Shown: positions 5,809 to 13,488, numbered from the stretch's first letter. The stretch: DNA of 16,104 nt from PALSA-1296 sp038322815 (GCA_038322815.1 JBBQGG010000067.1:1-16104); one strand, 5' to 3'. Numbers and translations are program-made. Notes: generated by a model from the letters alone, not told the origin.

Positions 5809-7068
5809 TTACCGTTCGTTAAACTGTTTAATTAATTGCATCAGTGCAGGATTTTTTAACATTTCCGGCTGTGTCTTGAGCCACTCTTCCGGTATTGGCG
5901 CTAAACCATCTGCTACTTGCTGGTGTAATGCTGTACCTGTACTATTACGTAAATATCTTACGAAGAAAATGTGATATTGATTCTTCAGACTGTCTTCATT
6001 CCGCATCCGGAGATATTCCTCATCCCGGAGTAATTGCTGCCTGTCTCGTTCATCACTACGTTCTTCCTGTTGACGGAGATGTTCATAAAGGACATCCCAT
6101 CGCTTTTCTTCTTTATCTTCTTTAATATGCCGGGCTTCCAGATCGTCAGATGCCAAGCCCTTTCTCATTATCTCACCCTCGTCTTTTATATCTTTTACCT
6201 GTTGGGCGACGATCAGTCTTTCTTCGGAAGCTAATTCAACTGTTTCTTTCTGAAGACGAAGCGACTCATTCAATAACTCCCATCGCTCATCTTCTTTCTG
6301 GGCTTTTACTTCCCGTGCTTTGAGATCATCTAATGCTAATCCGATACGCATTACTTCGCGTTCGTCTTTAACATCCTTAACTTGCTGAGCAACTAAGAGC
6401 CTTTCCTCGGATGCCAATTCTCCTATTACTTTTTGTTGGCGAAGCGACTCATTGAGCAGATCCCACCGTTTATCTTCTTTGAGATCCTTGACATGCCTGG
6501 CTTCCAAATCGTCGGACACTAATCCTTTTCTTATGACTTCACCTTCCTCTTTGATATCCTTGACCTGCTGGGCGACGAGCAGCCTTTCTTCAGTAGCTAA
6601 ATCTACCGTTTCTTTCTGAAGACGAAGTGACTCATTGAGCAAGTCCCAGCGCTGGTTTTCTTTTTCATCTTTCACCTTGCGTGCTTTAATATCGCCTCGC
6701 ACAACCTGCTCCAGACGTATAACTTCTTTCTCTTCTTTCTGCTCCCTTGCCTGAAGCGCCTCCAGATCAACGGAAATAATTTCTAATTGATGCTCTGTTT
6801 CAGTTTCTAACCTGACTCGTATTTTCCCCGCACGAAGAAGGGTGACAAGATAAAGAAAAGATAGAGGGACGACTCCGATAACGCCTCCTGTAAGAATGAC
6901 TCGCCAAACGATCGAATCAATTCCGCTATCACGAAAGAGATTATACAGCAGGGGTGCACTTAAAAAAGCAATACCAATTGCAGTTGCTAATAATCCGCTT
7001 GGAAAATGTCTGAAAGCGAGAATAAATAAATTATGACGCTTCCCGGGTTTGGGTGAATATGGCTGCAT
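5809..7068 (-). CDS. Two-TM membrane protein with 61-residue coiled-coil tandem repeats (419 aa)
   Basis: I do not recognise a named family. Two hydrophobic segments (about 23-45, PSGLLATAIGIAFLSAPLLY; about 53-78, VILTGGVIGVVPLSFLYLV) form an N-terminal hairpin in the inner membrane; the basic residues before TM1 and after TM2 suggest that both ends are cytoplasmic. Residues 90-360 are highly charged helix containing three full 61-residue units and part of a fourth. Each unit has RW(D/E)LLNESLR (W141, W202, W263; W324 in the degenerate fourth), then EERL(L/I)VAQQVKD and (I/M)R(K/I)GL. The last 55 residues (QYHIFFVRYLR to FNER) are a different, probably globular, tail with an ARPIPEEWL-like APIPEEWL stretch. 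It is the first gene of an operon with a CheY protein and a coiled-coil kinase, and may be the membrane input or scaffold for the kinase. Confidence 0.85.
   Translation of the reverse strand: MQPYSPKPGKRHNLFILAFRHFPSGLLATAIGIAFLSAPLLYNLFRDSGIDSIVWRVILTGGVIGVVPLSFLYLVTLLRAGKIRVRLETETEHQLEIISVDLEALQAREQKEEKEVIRLEQVVRGDIKARKVKDEKENQRWDLLNESLRLQKETVDLATEERLLVAQQVKDIKEEGEVIRKGLVSDDLEARHVKDLKEDKRWDLLNESLRQQKVIGELASEERLLVAQQVKDVKDEREVMRIGLALDDLKAREVKAQKEDERWELLNESLRLQKETVELASEERLIVAQQVKDIKDEGEIMRKGLASDDLEARHIKEDKEEKRWDVLYEHLRQQEERSDERDRQQLLRDEEYLRMRNEDSLKNQYHIFFVRYLRNSTGTALHQQVADGLAPIPEEWLKTQPEMLKNPALMQLIKQFNER
6046..6702 (-). repeat. Tandem 183-bp coding repeats (61-aa units, about 3.5 copies)
   Basis: The tryptophan of the RW(D/E)LL motif recurs at exact 61-residue steps (141, 202, 263, 324). 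The first three units are near-identical over most of their length and the fourth decays after LRQQE. The 61-residue period is not a multiple of seven, so the helix phase must slip within each unit (stutters or hendecads). Confidence 0.85.
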
Positions 7069-7173
7069 CGGTAAATTCTACATAATATGGCCTGGGGTGT
7101 ATGCTAAGACAACCAATATTATCAAGGAACAGTGCAACCGAATTTTTTAAGTACTTTACAACGGCATCTTCGG

Positions 7174-7221
7174 ATAAAACACAAAGAGCGAATGATCGTT
7201 GATCACTCGCTCTTTATAAAA
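7174..7221 (-). terminator. Strong intrinsic terminator of the lipoprotein gene
   Basis: On the minus strand the stem AAAGAGCGAGTGATC (from 7215) pairs with GATCATTCGCTCTTT (to 7183) around a three-base loop: 15 bp with one wobble. It is followed by a T-rich tail (TGTGTTTTA). It lies about 28 bases after the stop at 7243 and isolates the lipoprotein gene from the signalling operon downstream. Confidence 0.85.
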
Positions 7222-7242
7222 AGAAAAACCTGAGATTACCGT

Positions 7243-7968
7243 TTATTTCTTTAACGCTTTAATAGCTCCTTTTAGGAATTCATCAATATCTTTTGCATTA
7301 TCAGCATCGCGCGGATCTAAGACGTTTGTAAATTTAAAAGCGAGTTTCGGGCTGAAGAGCAGTGCAAGAGTTGTTGTTGATCCGCCGGCAAGAGTAATTT
7401 GCCCATTGAATTTCGCTTCCAGGTTTGCTGTAATATGACTTTTATAAACGAAATTTGCCGGAATTGAACTTCCTGCAGACCACACTCTGCCTTCGATGAT
7501 AACTGTCGAACGCTCATTGCTTACGAAATCCGTAAATGTGGGGTCATTGAGAAATGTTTGATCAATTGAAGATGGAAACTTATGGATCTCAAATTTGATC
7601 TTTTCGTATGTTCCTGAAGGCAGTGTAACTGTCGAAAAAACTCTCGAAAATCCCGGAGTAAACTCGAGTATAAATGGTCCGGATTTTACTTCGCCATCAT
7701 GAAGCGTATCATTTCCTTCAATATGGAGTTTTACGGAACTGAGCAGAAACCGGATGCGGGTAACTTCAATTGAATCTGCGACTATACCCGAAGACGGGCT
7801 GGATTTTTTCCAGAATGTTGTCGCTGCCTTCGAACCATCTGTTTCAGCGGCCATATTGACTGTTGCTGTATTTGAAGGGGTATCGGTGCTGCTGGAGCAT
7901 CCGGAAGCCAAGAATACTGCACTGATCGAGAGAATGCCGGAAAAGAAAAGAATTATATTTTTTTTCAT
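7243..7968 (-). CDS. Secreted lipoprotein of unknown function, DUF4382-like (241 aa)
   Basis: The N-terminus MKKNIILFFSGILSISAVFL ASGC is a lipoprotein signal peptide with cleavage before C24, followed by a Ser/Thr-rich linker to about residue 60. The mature part reads as a beta-sandwich: VTRIRFLLSSVKLHIEG, SGPFILEFTPG, TLPSGTYEKIKFEIHKF. This pattern, in which an LLSSVKL strand precedes a (L)PSGTYEKIKF strand, resembles DUF4382-type carbohydrate-binding-like lipoproteins; that assignment is from memory and tentative. A basic amphipathic helix (DIDEFLKGAIKALKK) closes the chain. It is probably anchored in the outer membrane or periplasm. It is a single-gene unit with its own terminator, and no Shine-Dalgarno is evident at the start. 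Confidence 0.85.
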   Translation of the reverse strand: MKKNIILFFSGILSISAVFLASGCSSSTDTPSNTATVNMAAETDGSKAATTFWKKSSPSSGIVADSIEVTRIRFLLSSVKLHIEGNDTLHDGEVKSGPFILEFTPGFSRVFSTVTLPSGTYEKIKFEIHKFPSSIDQTFLNDPTFTDFVSNERSTVIIEGRVWSAGSSIPANFVYKSHITANLEAKFNGQITLAGGSTTTLALLFSPKLAFKFTNVLDPRDADNAKDIDEFLKGAIKALKK

Positions 7969-8093
7969 TATTCATTAATAATAGTTTAAAATACTATAAG
8001 TTTTTATAGAATCTTAACTTGTGGTACTTTTATAAAAAAAACTGTCAATTGATAATATTGAAAAGGGGTGTAAACCCTAATAGGAGTATACGC

Positions 8094-10145
8094 TTATTTC
8101 TCTGCTACGGATTTCTCTATTTTCGAATGTGGTTTTAAGAAATTGACGAATGCATCGAGATCGCGGGTAAAGCCGGGAAAGATAGCTAAAGACTTATCAT
8201 CAGGAGAGACAATCACATAATAAGGTTGAGCGATAGTGCTAAAACGAACTTCCTCCATTGTGCGATTAGAATCATTCAGTGGAGTGCCGTCATCAGTATA
8301 AAGACGTGCAAGAACAAAATCCTTAAAAAGTCCGATGACTTCGGGTTTTTTGAAAATAGTGGATTCCATTGCCCGGCAGTTAGTGCATTGATAACCTGTG
8401 AAGTCGATAAATACATTTTTGCCAGTGCGTTTTGCTTCTGCCAATGCCTCGCTTAATCTCGGATGCCAGAATAATCCTGCATTCTGCTCCGCGTTCCGAG
8501 GCAATGACGGTGCGAATGAAGCGGTTGCAGGTTGGGCGTCATCAAATACCGGCGGGAGAAATGCATCTATTTCACCTAATGGTTTATTTCCGAAACCTGT
8601 GAACAGATAAATTCCGCACGTAAGAAAAATAATTGCAAAGACGGCGCGAATCGGTCCGATATGCTGCGATGGAGTATCATGCGGTAAATTAAACCTGCCC
8701 AGAAGATACAAGGTCGTTATTCCTGCGATCGCCATCCACGTTGCGATCACGAAATCTCTGGTAAATATATGCCAATGAAACACGAGATCAACGTTTGAAA
8801 TAAATTTCATAGCAGCTGCGATTTCGAGAAATCCCATCACGACTTTAACGCTATTGAGCCAGCCGCCGGATTTGGGCAGTGCCTTGATCGCACTGGGAAA
8901 AAGTGCAAGAAGAAAGAAGGGGAGCGCAAAGACGGAAGCAAAGACGGTCATTCCTATAAGCGGTACAAACCATTGTCCCCGCGAGAATGAGACCATCAGC
9001 GTTCCGACAAACGGAACGGTACACGTAAAACTTGTTAATGAAAAAACAAAACCCATAAGGATTACCGAGACAATTTGATTCTCATGAGTGGAAGCTTTTA
9101 CATGAAGTTTATTCAGTACTTCATTAGGGACGCCGAGTTCATATAATCCGAAGAGATTCAAGGCAAATGCAACAAATATCACGGCGATCAAAATATTAAC
9201 GGCAGGATTTGCAGCGAATTTATTAATTCCTGAAGAACCGAAAAGAAGAGCAAGCAAAAAACCGAGCACAACGAATGTTACGACAATGCCAATTGCATAA
9301 AATGTAGCATCTTTGACTGCATGTTTTTTCGAGCCTTGATTGCGTTTTGTAAAAAAACTAACCGTGATGGGTATCATCGGAAAAACACATGGCGTAACAA
9401 GTGCCAGCAAGCCGAAGCCCATTGCAGTCAGGATAAAGCTCCAAATAGAATCACTCGCAATCTTATTAAGGTCATCGGCACTCACTCCGCCACTTGCAGG
9501 CGGTTGTGCTGATGTGGAAGAACTTGTTATGGATGTCTTCGATGCTGTATCATTAGCAGAGTGGGCAATTTCTGTCGAATCTATAGCGCCGGTTCCTTGA
9601 GTTATTGTTAATTGTAAAGGCGCCTTGCCTAAAAATAACATTGGTACGGTAAAAGTATTTGACGGAATGCAATTGCTTTCATTGCAGGTCTGGTAATTCA
9701 TCAAAAGATAGAACGGATTTTTTCCGGGCTTTGCCGAACTTTTGACTTTTATTTTTGCAACAATATCAAAATCAGAATAAAATGCTTTTGTCGTTGCCAT
9801 GAAATTCGAATCGAATGTGGGCGTGACTTTCCCATGCTCTTCGAAACCGGTAAGAGAAAAGCTGTTTATAAGATCATCAGGTATCGCAAGTTTCAAAGGT
9901 GAACTTGCTTCGGCATCGGATTTTGAACTATAAACGTGCCAATGCTTACCAATTTTAAAATGTATTTTCGCTTCAAATGTCTTACCCTGTGAAAAATCCT
10001 GCTGGGGATCAATAGAGAGCGAGAAGGTTGCGCTATCAGGAGCGAATTTTTCCCTGATCTTCGAAAGTTTTTGGGCGTAAGAAGTTGTGCCGAAGGGGAT
10101 AAGTCCGGTCAGAACGAGTAAAATCAGTACACGGCAAATTTTCAT
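8094..10145 (-). CDS. dsbD: Thiol:disulfide interchange protein DsbD (683 aa)
   Basis: DsbD carries electrons from cytoplasmic thioredoxin across the inner membrane to periplasmic reductants (DsbC/G-like proteins, cytochrome c maturation). All three modules and all six redox cysteines are present, numbered from the ATG at 10143-10145: signal peptide 1-24; N-terminal immunoglobulin-like domain with C154 and C159 (YQTCNESNCIPS); a transmembrane domain about 236-525 with C253 (LVTPCVFPMIP) and C375 (SFTCTVPFVGT); and a C-terminal thioredoxin domain with C587-T-N-C590 (GYQCTNCRAME). The length is a little above the E. coli protein. An in-frame ATG six codons upstream lies inside the stem of the neighbouring terminator, so I prefer the internal start that begins a proper signal peptide (MKICRVLILLVLTG). 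It lies behind the Pro/Met-rich membrane protein gene on the same strand. Confidence 0.95.
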   Translation of the reverse strand: MKICRVLILLVLTGLIPFGTTSYAQKLSKIREKFAPDSATFSLSIDPQQDFSQGKTFEAKIHFKIGKHWHVYSSKSDAEASSPLKLAIPDDLINSFSLTGFEEHGKVTPTFDSNFMATTKAFYSDFDIVAKIKVKSSAKPGKNPFYLLMNYQTCNESNCIPSNTFTVPMLFLGKAPLQLTITQGTGAIDSTEIAHSANDTASKTSITSSSTSAQPPASGGVSADDLNKIASDSIWSFILTAMGFGLLALVTPCVFPMIPITVSFFTKRNQGSKKHAVKDATFYAIGIVVTFVVLGFLLALLFGSSGINKFAANPAVNILIAVIFVAFALNLFGLYELGVPNEVLNKLHVKASTHENQIVSVILMGFVFSLTSFTCTVPFVGTLMVSFSRGQWFVPLIGMTVFASVFALPFFLLALFPSAIKALPKSGGWLNSVKVVMGFLEIAAAMKFISNVDLVFHWHIFTRDFVIATWMAIAGITTLYLLGRFNLPHDTPSQHIGPIRAVFAIIFLTCGIYLFTGFGNKPLGEIDAFLPPVFDDAQPATASFAPSLPRNAEQNAGLFWHPRLSEALAEAKRTGKNVFIDFTGYQCTNCRAMESTIFKKPEVIGLFKDFVLARLYTDDGTPLNDSNRTMEEVRFSTIAQPYYVIVSPDDKSLAIFPGFTRDLDAFVNFLKPHSKIEKSVAEK

Positions 10146-10150
10146 TATAC

Positions 10151-10178
10151 TAAAAACGGGCATCCGAAGATGCCCGTT
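10151..10178 (-). terminator. UUCG-tetraloop intrinsic terminator abutting the dsbD start
   Basis: On the minus strand AACGGGCATC, loop TTCG, GATGCCCGTT form a perfect 10-bp stem capped by the very stable UUCG tetraloop and followed by TTTAG (five T in a row counting the stem end). It terminates the gene at 10214-10873 but ends only about 5 bases before the dsbD ATG (10145), so dsbD must be transcribed through it or regulated by it. Confidence 0.85.
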
Positions 10179-10213
10179 CCAATTACTTATTTAGATAAAC
10201 ACAATTGCAAGCC

Positions 10214-10873
10214 TTACTTCACGGTATAGATTGTCACTCCATTCTTGGTGCCGCCATGGATTTTCGCTTTAGTATTCCCATCGGCTCGCATTTCTGCAAG
10301 GTGTTCCTGCGCTTCAACGCTATTTGATGTTGAAAACCCAGGCGCAGAATGCCTCATCGAATGAGAATAAGAATGTGCCTTCGGAGCGGGTTTGGTATTA
10401 ATTTCATTTGTTGTTGCCGGCGGCGGTACGTCTTCTGTCTTCTCATTCATTGCCGTGTTCTTGCGCGCGGCAGTATCCTGCATAGCAGGCTGCGGCGGAT
10501 TCGGAGCCATCATCGGCGGCGGTGGATGCATCATGCCACTATGCATGCGATTAAAATTATTTCGTTGAACGACGCTAATTAAAATAATGGTAAGCGCCAT
10601 GATTCCTAAAATGCCGACAATAGCGCTTAGGACATTTACAGGCGACCATCCACTTTGCCGTGGAGGCGCATTGTAATTAGATCTGAATTCCTCTGCCATA
10701 GATTTTCCTTTTATATCAGAACCCAAAGCATCGCTTTTTGGTGCGCGTGAACCGTAAAGCAAGGCTTCGACGTCCTTTTCCGGTATGTGATAGCGATTCG
10801 CAAGCCGTTTAACCGGTTCATTTGATCCGGAGCCGGTTTCGGCATCAGCTGAGTAGAGTAGGTGTTGTTTCAC
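10214..10873 (-). CDS. Single-TM protein with a Pro/Met/His-rich external region (219 aa)
   Basis: I do not recognise a family. Residues 1-75 are soluble and charged, with a helix KRLANRYHIPEKDVEALLYG that could be a small interaction motif. Residues about 79-102 (VNVLSAIVGILGIMALTIIL) form one membrane helix without a cleavable signal. After it comes a low-complexity stretch rich in Pro, Met and His (MHSGMMHPPPPMMAPNPP), a Thr/Asn/Pro linker with SYSHSMRHSAPGF, and a short tail ending KNGVTIYTVK. By charge and position the C-terminal part is probably periplasmic. Met/His-rich periplasmic segments can bind copper, and dsbD follows, but no defined site is visible, so this is only a suggestion. 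It is divergent from idi2 across 121 bases and has its own terminator. Confidence 0.75.
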   Translation of the reverse strand: MKQHLLYSADAETGSGSNEPVKRLANRYHIPEKDVEALLYGSRAPKSDALGSDIKGKSMAEEFRSNYNAPPRQSGWSPVNVLSAIVGILGIMALTIILISVVQRNNFNRMHSGMMHPPPPMMAPNPPQPAMQDTAARKNTAMNEKTEDVPPPATTNEINTKPAPKAHSYSHSMRHSAPGFSTSNSVEAQEHLAEMRADGNTKAKIHGGTKNGVTIYTVK

Positions 10874-10960
10874 TGATCTTAATTGTTGTTGGGGTAAAAT
10901 ACAAATCTGTGGTAATTTTCGTGCCCTTTTCTAAGAATTACTATTCCTGTGTATTTCTTG

Positions 10961-10974
10961 CCGTAAATTTACGG
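10961..10974. promoter_or_regulatory. Perfect 14-bp palindrome upstream of idi2
   Basis: CCGTAAATTTACGG is a perfect inverted repeat 20 bases before the idi2 start and inside the divergent promoter region of the 10214-10873 gene. It has the size and symmetry of a dimeric repressor operator. TTTGG (10980-10984) and CCAAA (10991-10995) form a smaller dyad next to it. No regulator is identified. Confidence 0.4.
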
Positions 10975-10994
10975 AATAATTTGGACAATACCAA

Positions 10995-12065
10995 ATGAAA
11001 AGGAAAAAAGAACTAAAAAATAAATTGGCTTCAACAACGAGCCGGAAGCAAAGTCATGTCGAACTTGTCGTCTCTGAGCAGGTTTCGCACCGAAGTGTTG
11101 CTTCGGGTTTTGATGGCATTCGTCTGATTCACAATGCCTTGCCGGAGATCGCTTTAACTGACGTTGATACGTCGATAAATTTTCTTGGAAAGCATCTCGA
11201 TGTGCCTATCCTGATCTCTTCGATGACAGGTGGGTACGAAGATGCAGAGCGTATTAATGGTGCTCTTGCAATACTCAGTGCAAAATATGGTGCGGCGATG
11301 GGTCTGGGAAGCCAAAGACAGGTGCTTGAGAGCAAGCTCTTTCATAATTCATTTAAAATTGCCCGGAAAGAAAATCCGACAGGACTGATCTTTTCAAATA
11401 TCGGAGCAGTTGAAGTTGCGCGCCTTGTATCGAAAGGTAAGATCGGGAAGATCAAAATGCTTATTGATCTCATTGAAGCTGATGCTCTTATTGTTCATTT
11501 GAATCCGCTGCAGGAATTAATGCAGCCCGAAGGAGAAGCGGATTTTAGAGGAGTACTTAATGGAATTGAGAAATGCGTACGATCTCTGGGAGTCCCCATT
11601 ATAGCCAAAGAAGTCGGAGCAGGAATTTCGAAAGAGGCTGCGAGAAGATTAATTGAAATTGGAGTGCGGGTTATTGACGTTGCTGGAGCCGGCGGAACAA
11701 GTTGGGCAGGAGTTGAGATATTACGGCATAAAAAGAAAGACCGCAGGAAACTCGAACCCTTCTGGGATTGGGGAAATCCGACGGTTGATACGCTGCTGCA
11801 AGTTCGGGAATTGAAAGAAAGCATGACGTTCGGTTTGATCGCAAGCGGTGGGATACGAAATGGAATTGATATCGCAAAATCCATCGCACTCGGCGCCGAT
11901 CTTGCAGGTATTGCAAAACCATTGATCTCAACGTTTATGAATGACGGTGAAAAAGAATTGCATCGGATGATGGAGGATCTGATACTTCAACTCAGATATT
12001 CCATGTTTCTTACCGGTTCCGCTAATCTTCCCATCCTTGCGAAGCAACCGTTACAAAGAATTTAG
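10995..12065 (+). CDS. fni: Isopentenyl-diphosphate delta-isomerase, type 2 (356 aa)
   Basis: This FMN- and NAD(P)H-dependent enzyme interconverts IPP and DMAPP, the two isoprenoid building blocks, in the cytosol. It is a TIM barrel with the family signatures in order: SRKQSHVELV (16-25), FDGIRLIHNALPE (39-51), PILISSMTGG (71-80), GLGSQRQVLE (103-112), SNIGAVE (134-140), VHLNPLQELMQPEGE (167-181) containing the catalytic glutamine Q173, IAKEVGAGIS (203-212), VAGAGGTSWAGVE (229-241) for phosphate binding, FWDWGNPT (256-263) and ASGGIRNGIDIAKSIALGAD (283-302) for FMN phosphate. The length is normal for the family. It begins with ATG at 10995 without a clear Shine-Dalgarno and is followed after 14 bases by the polyprenyl synthase, so the two form an isoprenoid operon. 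The gene is unrelated to type 1 Idi. Confidence 0.97.
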   Translation: MKRKKELKNKLASTTSRKQSHVELVVSEQVSHRSVASGFDGIRLIHNALPEIALTDVDTSINFLGKHLDVPILISSMTGGYEDAERINGALAILSAKYGAAMGLGSQRQVLESKLFHNSFKIARKENPTGLIFSNIGAVEVARLVSKGKIGKIKMLIDLIEADALIVHLNPLQELMQPEGEADFRGVLNGIEKCVRSLGVPIIAKEVGAGISKEAARRLIEIGVRVIDVAGAGGTSWAGVEILRHKKKDRRKLEPFWDWGNPTVDTLLQVRELKESMTFGLIASGGIRNGIDIAKSIALGADLAGIAKPLISTFMNDGEKELHRMMEDLILQLRYSMFLTGSANLPILAKQPLQRI

Positions 12066-12079
12066 CGTTCGAATCGCCG

Positions 12080-13060
12080 ATGAACACGTCTGAGAATTTT
12101 CTTCACTCAACCGAAGCTATACGCGATCAAATTGAATTGCGTTTGCGCACGCTTATACCCGAATCACCGAAAAGTCTTTATGACCCTATCCGGTATATTC
12201 TGGAATCCGGCGGAAAGCATATCCGTCCGGTTCTGAGCTTTCTTGCCTCACGATCTGATCAACGTGCCGATTGGCTTCCCGCTGGCTGCGCTGTAGAACT
12301 ATTGCATAATTTTACTCTTGTGCACGATGATATTATGGATAACGCCAAATCAAGGCGCGGGAATCCGACGATGCATAATAAATACGACGTGAATACTGCG
12401 ATCTTAGCGGGTGATGCGATCATTGCCTTAGCAGAGGAATCGCTTGCCTCGGGTAAATATACATTTGCTTCGGAGATGATGAGCGAATTTGCATTTGCAT
12501 TCCGCTCGGTCTGCGAAGGACAGGCGTATGATAAAGAATTCGAAATGCGCAATGATGTAACGACTGAGGATTACATTCGTATGATCGATCTCAAGAGCGC
12601 AAAAATGCTGGAACTTGCCGCAGTTCTTGGTGCATATTCTGCCGGAGGTGAAAACGTCGAAGCGGTGAGGGAATTTGCTCATCATACCGGGATAGCATTC
12701 CAAATACGCGATGATCTTTTAGATCTTGTTGCTGATGAATCATCGTTCGGCAAAACACAGGGCGGAGATATATCCGAAGGAAAGCGAACATATTTATTCG
12801 TAATGGCAATGCAGTCCTTCGATTCGCTCGATAATCACGATCAGGATCTGCTCTTGCGAATTCAAGCCAAACAAACGACGGAGCATGATATCCACCATGC
12901 AAAAAAACTTTTCACGCATATCGGAGTGATCACGAAGGCGCAGGATGCGATCGCTGAACAAACGGCGGTCGCAAAAAAGAGTTTGGAAAATATCCGAGAC
13001 AAAGAAATGCGAGAGGGATTATCGGCTTTTGGAGACTATTTATTAGGAAGAACATTTTAA
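12080..13060 (+). CDS. Short-chain polyprenyl (probably geranylgeranyl) diphosphate synthase (326 aa)
   Basis: This all-helical trans-prenyltransferase condenses IPP with allylic diphosphates. Both aspartate-rich motifs are complete: the first is DDIMD at 83-87 followed by RRG (92-94), and the second is DDLLD at 211-215. GGKHIRP (44-50) binds IPP and FQIRDDLLD precedes the second motif. There is no two-residue insertion in the first motif, and the residues before it (HNFTLVHDD, F at -5) resemble archaeal-type geranylgeranyl synthases. A C20 product is therefore the best guess; C15 or longer products cannot be excluded. The gene directly follows the IPP isomerase, which supplies its substrates, with 14 bases between them. 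Its 3' side is occupied by a dispersed palindrome rather than an ordinary terminator. Confidence 0.94.
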   Translation: MNTSENFLHSTEAIRDQIELRLRTLIPESPKSLYDPIRYILESGGKHIRPVLSFLASRSDQRADWLPAGCAVELLHNFTLVHDDIMDNAKSRRGNPTMHNKYDVNTAILAGDAIIALAEESLASGKYTFASEMMSEFAFAFRSVCEGQAYDKEFEMRNDVTTEDYIRMIDLKSAKMLELAAVLGAYSAGGENVEAVREFAHHTGIAFQIRDDLLDLVADESSFGKTQGGDISEGKRTYLFVMAMQSFDSLDNHDQDLLLRIQAKQTTEHDIHHAKKLFTHIGVITKAQDAIAEQTAVAKKSLENIRDKEMREGLSAFGDYLLGRTF

Positions 13061-13073
13061 ATTTGAAAACGGT

Positions 13074-13194
13074 GTCATTGCAAGGAGGACTTTAGTCCGT
13101 CGAAGCAATCCCCTGAGGATATATTGACTGTTGCTCTGTGCTAAACCTTACGGGATTACTTCGTCAGTAGCTATCGCTCCCTCCCTGCAATGAC
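13074..13194. repeat. Dispersed imperfect palindrome, GTCATTGCAAGGAGG family
   Basis: The left arm has GTCATTGCAAGGAGG (13074-13088), CGTCGAAGCAATCCC; the right arm has GGGATTACTTCGTC and CTCCCTCCCTGCAATGAC (to 13194). The two arms are imperfect complements around a central spacer. This is a second, distinct dispersed family, known from many bacterial genomes in wording such as GTCATTGCGAGGAGCGAAG (from memory). It separates the isoprenoid genes from HPr. Confidence 0.8.
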
Positions 13195-13221
13195 GTAATA
13201 TTAATTCACCATTACCCACAC

Positions 13222-13488
13222 GTGATTACCCGCAACGTAACAATACTTAACCGCGCCGGCTTGCATACCCGACCTGCTGCAGCAATCGTCAAACTTGCCA
13301 GCGAGTTTCAATCCGAGTTTTATATCAATAAAGACGGGTTCCAGATCAACGGCAAATCCATTATCGGCGTGATGACGCTTGCCGCCGCCCAAGGCTCCTC
13401 ACTTGAACTGAGCTTCGATGGACCTGATGAAGAACTGATGGCAAATGCCATGACCGATTATTTTGCAAAGGGATTTGAGGAGATGTGA
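13222..13488 (+). CDS. ptsH: HPr-family phosphocarrier protein (88 aa)
   Basis: HPr takes a phosphoryl group from PEP via EI onto His15 and passes it to EIIA proteins. The full domain is present: GLHTRPAA with H15 and R17 at the active site, and NGKSIIGVMTLAAAQGSSLEL with K45-S46, the serine phosphorylated by HPr kinase. The length (88) is standard. The start is GTG at 13222-13224; no in-frame ATG lies just upstream, and the alignment of MITRNVTILNRAGLH with the usual HPr N-terminus supports it. No Shine-Dalgarno is seen. No EI, EII or HPr kinase gene is in the window, so the role (sugar transport or purely regulatory PTS) is open. It may be read with the isoprenoid genes or from a promoter near the palindrome. 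Confidence 0.93.
   Translation: MITRNVTILNRAGLHTRPAAAIVKLASEFQSEFYINKDGFQINGKSIIGVMTLAAAQGSSLELSFDGPDEELMANAMTDYFAKGFEEM

Noticed and set aside
10145..10151. TATAAT at the dsbD start as a -10 promoter box
   Set aside because: Transcription from it would begin within the signal-peptide codons with no suitable later start, so it is probably a coincidence of the GTATAATG start context.
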